A stretch of DNA of 64,000 nt from Rhipicephalus microplus (taxonomy: Eukaryota; Arthropoda; Arachnida; Ixodida; Ixodidae): contig NC_134707.1 of the NCBI RefSeq assembly GCF_043290135.1, forward strand, positions 136,711,319 through 136,775,318, read 5' to 3'. The position numbers and the translations under genes were made by a program. This document shows, in pieces, positions 54,100 through 64,000 of the stretch. The first letter of the stretch is position 1, and each line of letters begins with the position of its first letter. Under the pieces are notes generated by a model that saw nothing but the letters and a program-made list of their open reading frames with translations, had not been told where the DNA came from and ran no database searches.

Positions 54100-57000
54100 A
54101 AAAACTTCACAACTAGAAACTCCACAACTAGAAACTCTACAACTAGAGACTCCGAAACTAGAAACTCCACAGCCAGAGACTCTGCAGCTGGAAACTCTGC
54201 AGCTGGAAACTTCACAATTAGAAACTCCGCAATTAGAAACTCCACAGCTGGAAACTCCACAACTAGAGACTCCACAACTAGAAACTCTACAACTAGAAAC
54301 TCCACAACTAGAAACTCCAAAACTTGAAACCTCACAACCTTAAGTTTCGCAACTAGAAAATCCAAAGCTAGAGATTCCGCAACTAGAAACTCCACAACAA
54401 GAAACTCCACAACTCAAAACTCCACAACTCAAAACTGCACAACTTGAAACTCCCCAACTAGACACTCCACAACTAAAAACTCTTCAACTAGAAACTCCTA
54501 AACTAGAGGCTCCACAACTAAAGAATCTACAACTAGAGACTTCAAACTGGAAACTAGACAACTAGAAACACCACTACTAAAAACTCAACAACTAGAAACT
54601 CCACAGCATGAGACTCCGCAACTTGAAACTCCACATCTAGAAACTCCGCAACTAGAAACTCCACAACTAGGAACTCCGCAACTAGAAACTTCACAACTAC
54701 AAACTCCACAACTCGAAACTCCACTACTAGATACTCAACCACTGGATACTAGACAACTAGAAACTCCACATCTAGAGACTCCACAACTTGAAACTCCATA
54801 ACTAGAGACTCTGCAAACAGAAACTCCAAACTAGAAACTCCGCAACTAGAGACTCACCAACTAGAAACTCCACAACTAGAAACTCCACAACTACAAACTC
54901 CACAAATACAGACTCAATAACTAGAAATTCCATATCTAAAAACTCCACAACTGGAACCTGCAAAACTATAGACTTCACAACTGGAAACTCAACAACTAGA
55001 AACTCCAAAACTAAAAACTCCACAACTGAAAACTCCACAACTTGAGACACCGCAACTTGAAACTTCACAACTAGAAACTCCACAACTACAAACTCCACCA
55101 ATAGAGACTCGGCAACTAGAAATTCCATAGCCAGAGACTCTTCAACTAGAAAGTCCACAACTAAAAACTCCACAACTGGAAACTCCACAACTAGAAACTC
55201 CACAACTAGAAACTCCACAACTAGAGATTCCGCAACTAGAAACTCCACAGCCAGAGACTCTGCAACTAGAAACTCCGCAGCTATAAACTCCACAAATAGA
55301 AACTCCGCAACTAGAAACTTCGCAGCTAGAAACTACACAACTAGAGACTCCACAACTAGAAACTCCACAACTAGAAACTCCACAAATAGAGACTCGGCAA
55401 CTAGAAATACCATATCTAGAAACTCCACAACTAAAAACTTTACAACTAGAAACTGCAAAACTAGAGACTTCACAACTAGAAACTCCACCAATAGAGACTC
55501 GGCAACTAGAAATTCCATATCTAGAAACTCCACAACTAAAAACTCCACTATAAAAACTCCACAACTAGAACCTCTACAACTAGAGACTCCGCAACTAGAA
55601 CTTCCACAGCCAGAGACTCTGCAACTAGAAAGTCCACAACTAAAACTCCACAACTGAAACTCCACAACTAGAAACTCCACAACTAGAAACTCCACAACTA
55701 GAAACTCCACAACTAGAGACTCCGCAACTCCTCAACTCGAAAGTCCACAACTACAAACTCCACCAATAGAGACTCGGCAACTAGAAATTCTATATCTAGA
55801 AACTCCACAACTAAAAACTCCACTATAAAAACTCCACAACTAGAAACTCCACAACTAGAAACTCTACAACTAGAGACTCCGAAACTAAAAACTCCAAAGC
55901 CAGAGACTCTGCAACTGGAAACTCTGCAGCTGGAAACTCCACAAATAGAAACTCCGCAATTAGAAACTCCGCAGCTAGAAACTCCACAACTAGAGACTCC
56001 ACAACTAGAAACTCCACAACTTGAAACCTCACAACCTTAAGTTCCGCCACTAGAAAATCCACAGCTAGAGATTGCGCAAGTAGAAAATCCACAACAAGAA
56101 ACTCCACAACTCAAAACTCCACAACAAGAAACTCCACAATTCAAAACTGCACAACTTGAAACTCCACAACTAGACACTCCACAACTAAAAACTCTAATAC
56201 TAGAAACTCCTAAACTAGAGACTCCACAACTAGAAACTCCACAGCCAGAGACTCTGCAACTGGAAACTCTGCAGCTGGAAACTCCACAAATAGAAACTCC
56301 GCAATTAGACACTCCGCAGCTAGAAACTCCACAACTAGAGACTCCACAACAAGAAGCTCCACAACTAGAAACTCCACAACTAGAAATTCCACAACTTGAA
56401 ACCTCACAACATTAAGTTCCGCAACTAGAAAATCCACAGCTAGAGATTCCGCAACTAGGAACTCCACAAGTAGAAACTCCACAACTCAGAACTCCACCAC
56501 TCGAAACTCCTTAACTAGAAACTCCACAACTGGAAACTCCACAACTAGACACTCCACAACTAGAAACTCCACAACCAGAAACTCCACAACTAGAGACTCC
56601 AAAACTCGAAACTCCACAACTAGAAAATCCACAACCAGAGACTCTGTAATTCCACAACTAGAAACTCCACAACTAGATACTCTGCAACTAGAAACTCCAC
56701 AACTAGAGACTCCACAACTTGAAACTCCACAACTAGAAACTCCACAACTAGAAACTCTGCAACTAGAGACTTCACAACTAAAAACTCCACAACTACAAAC
56801 TCCACAAATACAGACTCAATAACTAGAAATTCCTTATCTAAAAACTCCACAACTGGAACCTGCAAAACTAGAGACTTCACAACTGGAAACTCAACAACTA
56901 GAAACTCCAAAACTAAAAACTCCACAACTGAAAACTCCTCAACTTGAGACACCGCAACTTGAAACTTCACAACTAGAAACTCCACAACTACAAACTCCAC

Positions 57001-57340
57001 CAATAGAGACTCGGCAACTAGAAATTCCATAGCTAGAAACTCCACAACTAAAAACTCCACTATAAAAACTCCACAACTAGAAACTCCACAACTAGAAAGT
57101 CTACAACTAGAGACTCCGCAACTAGAATTTCCACAGCCAGAGACTCTTCAACTAGAAAGTCCACAACTAAAAACTCCACAACTGGAAACTCCACAACTAG
57201 AAACTCCACAACTAGAAACTCCACAACTAGAGACTCCGCAACTCCACAACTAGAAACTCCACAACTACAAACTCCACCAATAGAGACTCGGCAACTAGAA
57301 ATTCCATATCTAGAAATTCCACAACTAAAAACTCCACTAT
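54100..57340. repeat. HOR unit 23 (3,241 bp, extended)
   Basis: Same form as 10509-13748 (3,240 bp), with A-prime at 55827 and the CTCTAATACTAG block near 56190. Much of it also matches 49.2-51.3 kb at an offset of 5,327 bp. Confidence 0.85.
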
Positions 57341-60300
57341 AAAAACTTCACAACTAGAAACTCCACAACTAGAAACTCTACAACTAGAGACTCCGAAACT
57401 AGAAACTCCTCAGCCAGAGACTCTGCAGCTGGAAACTCTGCAGCTGGAAACTTCACAATTAGAAACTCCGCAATTAGAAACTCCACAGCTGGAAACTCCA
57501 CAACTAGAGACTCCACAACTAGAAACTCCACAACTAGAAACTCCACAACTAGAAACTCCAAAACTTGAAACCTCACGACCTTAAGTTTCGCAACTAGAAA
57601 ATCCAAAGCTAGAGATTCCGCAACTAGAAACTCCACAACAAGAAACTCCACAACTCAAAACTCCACAACTCAAAACTGCACAACTTGAAACTCCCCAACT
57701 AGACACTCCACAACTAAAAACTCTTCAACTAGAAACTCCTAAACTAGAGGCTCCACAACTAAAGAATCTACAACTAGAGACTTCAAACTGGAAACTAGAC
57801 AACTAGAAACACCACTACTAAAAACTCAACAACTAGAAACTCCAGAGCATGAGACTCCCCAACTTGAAACTCCACATCTAGAAACTCCGCAACTAGAAAC
57901 TCCACAACTAGGAACTCCGCAACTAGAAACTTCACAACTACAAACTCCACAACTCGAAACTCCACTACTAGATACTCAACCACTGGATACTAGACAACTA
58001 GAAACTCCACATCTAGAGACTCCACAACTTGAAACTCCATAACTAGAGACTCTGCAAACAGAAACTCCAAACTAGAAACTCCGCAACTAGAGACTCACCA
58101 ACTAGAAACTCCACAACTAGAAACTCCACAACTACAAACTCCACAAATACAGACTCAATAACTAGAAATTCCATATCTAAAAACTCCACAACTGGAACCT
58201 GCAAAACTATAGACTTCACAACTGGAAACTCAACAACTAGAAACTCCAAAACTAAAAACTCCACAACTGAAAACTCCACAACTTGAGACACCGCAACTTG
58301 AAACTTCACAACTAGAAACTCCACAACTACAAACTCCACCAATAGAGACTCGGCTACTAGAAATTCCATAGCCAGAGACTCTTCAACTAGAAAGTCCACA
58401 ACTAAAAACTCCACAACTGGAAACTCCACAACTAGAAACTCCACAACTAGAAACTCCACAACTAGAGATTCCGCAACTAGAAACTCCACAGCCAGAGACT
58501 CTGCAACTAGAAACTCCGCAGCTATAAACTCCACAAATAGAAACTCCGCAACTAGAAACTTCGCAGCTAGAAACTACACAACTAGAGACTCCACAACTAG
58601 AAACTCCACAACTAGAAACTCCACAAATAGAGACTCGGCAACTAGAAATACCATATCTAGAAACTCCACAACTAAAAACTTTACAACTAGAAACTGCAAA
58701 ACTAGAGACTTCACAACTAGAAACTCCACCAATAGAGACTCGGTAACTAGAAATTCCATATCTAGAAACTCCACAACTAAAAACTCCACTATAAAAACTC
58801 CACAACTAGTACCTCTACAACTAGAGACTCCGCAACTAGAATTTCCACAGCCAGAGACTCTGCAACTAGAAAGTCCACAACTAAAACTCCACAACTGAAA
58901 CTCCACAACTAGAAACTCCACAACTAGAAACTCCACAACTAGAAACTCCACAACTAGAGACTCCGCAACTCCTCAACTCGAAAGTCCACAACTACAAACT
59001 CCACCAATAGAGACTCGGCAACTAGAAATTCCATATCTAGAAACTCCACAACTAAAAACTCCACTATAAAAACTCCACAACTAGAAACTCCACAACTAGA
59101 AAGTCTACAACTAGAGACTCCGAAACTAAAAACTCCAAAGCCAGAGACTCTGCAATTGGAAACTCTGCAGCTGGAAACTCCACAAATAGAAGCTCCGCAA
59201 TTAGAAACTCCGCAGCTAGAAACTCCACAACTAGAGACTCCACAACTAGAAACTCCACAACTTGAAACCTCACAACCTTAAGTTCCGCCACTAGAAAATC
59301 CACAACAAGAAACTCCACAACTCAAAACTCCACAACAAGAAACTCCACAATTCAAAACTGCACAACTTGAAACTCCACAACTAGACACTCCACAACTAAA
59401 AACTCTAATACTAGAAACTCCTAAACTAGAGACTCCACAACTAGAAACTCCACAGCCAGAGACTCTGCAACTGGAAACTCTGCAGCTGGAAACTCTACAA
59501 ATAGAAACTCCGCAATTAGACACTCTGCAGCTAGAAACTCCACAACTAGAGACTCCACAACAAGAAACTCCACAACTAGAAACTCCACAACTAGAAATTC
59601 CACAACTTGAAACCTCACAACATTAAGTTCCGCAACTAGAAAATCCACAGCTAGAGATTCCGCAACTAGGAACTCCACAAGTAGAAACTCCACAACTCAG
59701 AACTCCACCACTCGAAACTCCTTAACTAGAAACTCCACAACTGGAAACTCCACAACTAGACACTCCACAACTAGAAACTCCACAACCAGAAACTCCACAA
59801 CTAGAGACTCCAAAACTCGAAACTCCACAACTAGAAAATCCACAACCAGAGACTCTGTAATTCCACAACTAGAAACTCCACAACTAGATACTCTGCAACT
59901 AGAAACTCCACAACTAGAGACTCCACAACTTGAAACTCCACAACTAGAAACTCCACAACTAGAAACTCTGCAACTAGAGACTTCACAACTAAAAACTCCA
60001 CATCTACAAACTCTACAAATAGAGACTCGGCCACAAGAAATTTCATGTCTAGAAAGTCCACAACTAAAAACTCCACAACTGGAAACTCCACAACTAGAAA
60101 CTCCACAACTAGAAACTCCACAACTAGAGATTCCGCAACTAGAAACTCCCCAACCAGAGACTCTGCCACTAGAAACTCCGCAGCTAGAAACTCCACAAAT
60201 AGAAACTCCGCAACTAGAAACTCCGCAGCTAGAAACTACACAACTAGAGACTCCACAACTAGAAACTTCACAACTAGAAACTCCACAACTAGAAACTCTA

Positions 60301-63300
60301 CAACTAAAAACTCCACAACCAGAAACTCGCAACTAGAGATTCCAAAACTAGAAACTCCACAACTACAAACTCCACAAATAGAGACTCGGCAACTGAAATT
60401 CCATATCTAGAAACTCCACAACTAAAAACTTTGCAACTAGAAACTGCAAAACTAGAGACTTCACAACTAGAAACTCCACAACTAGAAACTCCACAACTAC
60501 AAACTCCACCAATAGAGACTCGGCAACTAGAAATTCCATATCTATAAATTCTACAACTAAAAACTCCACTATAAAAACTTCACAACTAGAAACTCCACAA
60601 CTAGACACTCCACAACTAGAAACTCCACAACCAGAAACTCCACAACTAGAGACTCCAAAACTCGAAACTCCACAACTAGAAAATCCACAACCAGAGACTC
60701 TGATTTCCACAACTAGAAACTCCACAACTAGATACTCTGCAACTAGAAACTCCACAACTAGAGACTCCACAACTTGAAACTCCACAACTAGAAACTCCAC
60801 AACTAGAAACTCTGCAACTAGAGACTTCAAAACTAAAAACTCCACATCTACAAACTCTACAAATAGAGACTCGGCCACAAGAAATTTCATGTCTAGAAAG
60901 TCCACAACTAAAAACTCCACAACTGGAAACTCCACAACTAAAAACTCCACAACTAGAAACTCCACAACTAGAGATTCCGCAACTAGAAACTCCACAACTA
61001 CAAACTCCACAAATAGAGACTCGGCAACTGAAATTCCATATCTAGAAACTCCACAACTAAAAACTTTGCAACTAGAAACTGCAAAACTAGAGACTTCACA
61101 ACTAGAAACTCCACAACTAGAAACTCCACAACTACAAACTCCACCAATAGAGACTCGGCAACTAGAAATTCCATATCTAGAAATTCTACAACTAAAAACT
61201 CCACTATAAAAACTTCACAACTAGAAACTCCACAACTAGACACTCCACAACTAGAAACTCCACAACCAGAAACTCCACAACTAGAGACTCCAAAACTCGA
61301 AACTCCACAACTAGAAAATCCACAACCAGAGACTCTGCAATTCCACAACTAGAAACTCTACAACTAGATACTCTGCAACTAGAAACTCCACAACTAGAGA
61401 CTCCACAACTTGAAACTCCACAACTAGAAACTCCACAAATAGAAACTCTGCAACTAGAGACTTCACAACTAAAAACTCCACATTTACAAACTCTACAAAT
61501 AGAGACTCGGCCACAAGAAATTTCATGTCTAGAAAGTCCACAACTAAAAACTCCACAACTGGAAACTCCACAACTAGAAACTCCACAACTAGAGATTCCG
61601 CAACTAGAATTTCCACAACCAGAGACTCTGCAACAAGAATCTCCGCAGCTAGAAACTCCACAAATAGAAACTCCACAACTAGAAACTCCGCAGCTAGAAA
61701 CTACACAACTAGAGACTCCACAACTAGAAACTTCACAACTAGAAACTCCACAACTAGAAACTCTACAACTAAAAACTCCACAACTAGAAATTCCGCAACT
61801 AGAGACTCCACAACTAGAAACTCCACAACTAGAAACTTCACAACTACAAACTCCACAAATAGAGACTCGGCAACTGAAATTCCTTATCTAGAAACTCCAC
61901 AACTAAAAACTTTGCAACTAGAAACTGCAAAACTAGAGACTTCACAACTAGAAACTCCTCAACTAGAAACTCCACAACTAGAAACTCCACAACTACAAAC
62001 TCCACCAATAGAGACTCAGCAACTAGAAATTCCATATCTAGAAATTCCACAACTAAAAACTCCACTATAAAAACTTCACAACTAGAAACTCCACAACTAG
62101 AAACTCTACAACTAGACTCCGAAACTAGAAAATTCACAGCCAGAGACTCTGCAGCTGGAAACTCTGCAGCTGAAAGCTCCACAAATAGAAACTCCGCAAT
62201 TAGAAACTCCGCAGCTAGAAACTCCACAACTAGAGACTCCACAACTAGAAACTCCACAACTAGAAACTCCACAACTTGAAACCTCACAACCTTAAGTTCC
62301 GCAACTAGAAAATCCAAAGCTAGAGATTCCGCAACTACAAACTGCACAACAACAAACTCCACAACTCAATTTCCACAACTCAAAACTGCACAACTTGAAA
62401 CTCCACAACTAGACACTCCACAACTAAAAACTCTACAACTAGAAACTCCTAAACTAGAGACTCCACAACTAGAGAATCTACAACTAGAGACTTCAAACTA
62501 GAAACTCAACAACTAGAAACTTCAAAATTTGGAACTCTACTAGAAACTACACAACTGCAAACTCCACAACTAGACACTCCACAACTAGAAACTCCACCAC
62601 TAGAGACTCTGCAACTATGAAAGTCTGCAACTAGAAACTCCGCAACAAGAAATTTCACTGCTTGAAACACCACAACTAGACACTCCGCAACTAGAAACTC
62701 CACAACTTGAGACGCCGCAACTAGAAACTCCACAACTAGAACTGCACAACCAGAAACGCGACAACTAGAAACTCCACAACTAGAAACTCCACAACTAGAA
62801 ACTCCGCAAATAGAGACTGCACAACAAAAACTCCACAACTAGAAACTCCACAACTACAAACTCCACCAACAGAGACTCGGCAACTAGAAATTCTATATTG
62901 ACAAACTCCACAACTAAAAACTCCACTATAAAAACTCCACAACTAGAAACTCCACAACTAGAAACTCTACAACTAGAGACTCCGCAACTAGAAACTCCAC
63001 AGCCAGAGACTCTGCAACTGGAATTTCCACAACTGGAAACTCCACAGCTAGACACTCCACAACTAGAAACTCCACAACCAGAAACTCCACAACTCGAGAC
63101 TCCAAAACTCGAAACTCCACAACTAGAAAATCCACAACCAGAGACTCTGTAATTCCACAACTAGAAACTCCACAACTAGATACTCTGCAACTAGAAACTC
63201 CACAACTAGAAACTCCACAACTTGAAACTCCACAACTAGAAACTCCACAACTAGAAACTCTGCAACTAGAGACTTCACAACTAAAAACTCCACATCTACA

Positions 63301-64000
63301 AACTCTACAAATAGAGACTCGGCCACAAGAAATTTCATGTCTAGAAAGTCCACAACTAAAAACTCCACAACTGGAAACTCCTCAACTAGAAACTCCACAA
63401 CTAGAAACTCCACAACTAGAGATTCCGCAACTAGAAACTCCACAACCAGAGACTCTGCAACTAGAAACTCCGCAGCTAGAAACTCCACAAATAGAAACTC
63501 CGCAACTAGAAACTCCGCAGCTAGAATCTACACAACTAGAAACTCCACAACTAGAAACTCCACAACTAGAAACTCCACAAATAGAGACTCGGCAACTAGA
63601 AATTCCATATCTAGAAACTCCACAACTAAAAACTTTACAACTAGAAACTGCAAAACCAGAAACTCCACAACTGGAAACTCCTCAACTAGATACTCCACAA
63701 CTAGAAACTTCACAACTTGAAACTCCACAACTAGAAACTCCACAATCAGAAACTCTACAACTACAAACTCCACAACTAGAAACTCCGCAACTAGAGACTC
63801 CACAACTAGAAACTCCACAACTACAAACTCCACCAATAGAGACCCGGCAACTAGAAATTCCATATCTAGAAACTCCACAACTAAAAACTCCACTATAAAA
63901 ACTCCACAACTAGAAACTCCACAACTAGAAACTCCGCAACTACAGACTCTGCAACTATGAAACTCTGCAACTAGAAACTCCGCAATAAGAAATTTCACAG
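57341..64000. repeat. HOR unit 24 (at least 6,660 bp, runs off the window)
   Basis: Tracks the 13749-18143 stretch at offsets of 43,592 then 43,563 bp, with A-prime at 59068 and ATGTCTAG blocks at 60045, 60889, 61525 and 63337. An A-double-prime anchor at 62069 matches 46505. The 62.45-63.1 kb part is the most irregular in the window, with short forms such as ACTCTACTAGAAACTAC and GAAACGCGACAAC. From about 63125 on it matches 21.6-22.5 kb at an offset of 41,530 bp. No complete block A follows before the window ends. Confidence 0.75.
62069..62364. repeat. Diverged anchor block A-double-prime, copy 2
   Basis: Same deletion and variants as 46505, at an offset of 15,564 bp. The flanks match too (about 46.37-46.80 versus 61.93-62.36 kb), so a longer segment was copied. 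Confidence 0.75.

Larger units (their letters stand above)
1..64000. repeat. 15-bp satellite array filling the whole window
   Basis: The + strand is made throughout of variants of ACAACTAGAAACTCC in head-to-tail order with no inversion seen. Frequent variants are A to G at monomer positions 1, 4, 7 and 10, C or T at position 7, and C to T at position 15. Occasional 1- to 3-nt indels shift the phase. The consensus holds 7 A, 5 C, 2 T and 1 G, so the strand is strongly A+C rich and the complement G+T rich. I read both edges and every line between and saw no unique insert, mobile element or gene. The array runs off both ends of the window, so its true length is unknown. Function is unknown; a structural or heterochromatic satellite is the simplest reading. 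Confidence 0.97.

Noticed and set aside
1..64000. Many open frames of 60-333 codons on both strands as protein genes
   Set aside because: They are made wholly of pentapeptides dictated by the 15-bp monomer. Most start at GTG, overlap each other in several phases, are cut at indels, and recur in HOR copies whose lengths are not multiples of 3.
1..64000. CRISPR array
   Set aside because: The repeats are directly adjacent with no unique spacers, the unit is 15 bp, and no cas genes are present.
1..64000. Pentapeptide-repeat protein family (A(D/N)LxX) because of the five-residue period
   Set aside because: None of the four open phases (GVSSC, EFLVV, TTRNS, QLETP) fits the A(D/N)LxX pattern with its central Leu and preceding Ala, and no frame persists.
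1..64000. Telomeric repeat
   Set aside because: The strand bias resembles telomeres, but the unit has no G-run, carries HOR structure and does not match known telomere motifs.
1..64000. G-quadruplex-forming satellite
   Set aside because: The G+T-rich strand of the monomer has at most GG, with no regular runs of three G.
1..64000. Intrinsically curved DNA from phased A-tracts
   Set aside because: The AAA tracts repeat every 15 bp, about 1.4 helical turns, so they are not in phase with the helix.

Overview
The whole 64-kb window is one uninterrupted satellite-type tandem array. Its basic monomer is 15 bp, ACAACTAGAAACTCC on the + strand, and about 4,270 diverged copies would fill the window. 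I found no stretch of unique sequence, no recognisable protein-coding gene, no tRNA or rRNA, no transposon remnant and no CRISPR array. An array this long, rich in CTAG and with nested higher-order structure, points to a eukaryotic genome (heterochromatin or a satellite block). The taxon cannot be told from the sequence, and I do not recognise this monomer as a named satellite.

The monomers are organised into higher-order repeats (HORs). I anchored them on a diagnostic block that follows a CACTATAAAAACTTC motif and carries two PstI/PvuII sites (CTGCAGCTGG twice, 15 bp apart). This block A starts at 1, 2302, 3626, 4950, 7846, 9170, 10509, 13749, 19981, 23118, 25509, 27809, 29826, 32142, 33805, 36942, 39333, 41633, 43650, 45966, 48788, 52836, 54100 and 57341. 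The shortest regular unit is 1,324 bp (variants 1,264 and 1,339); longer units of 1.7 to 6.7 kb carry extra blocks.

Larger duplications are stacked on top. Two copies of about 5.5 and 5.9 kb lie at 2302-13748. A tandem duplication with a period of exactly 13,824 bp spans about 18835-46500, with six successive anchor intervals repeated in order. Inside each 13.8-kb copy is a further tandem duplication of about 4.3 kb. The right third (46.5-64 kb) is a mosaic of blocks that match 14-22 kb and 25.8-28.1 kb. This layout is what repeated unequal crossing-over or array-internal amplification would give.

Because 15 is a multiple of 3, four of the six frames of the monomer lack a stop codon. The minus strand reads GVSSC or EFLVV pentapeptides; the plus strand reads TTRNS or QLETP. 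The many short open frames are by-products of this, mostly opened by GTG, and I call none of them a gene. One point is not trivial: substitutions between monomers pile up at the positions that are third codon positions of the minus-strand GVSSC frame. That may be a trace of a coding origin and is the observation most worth testing.
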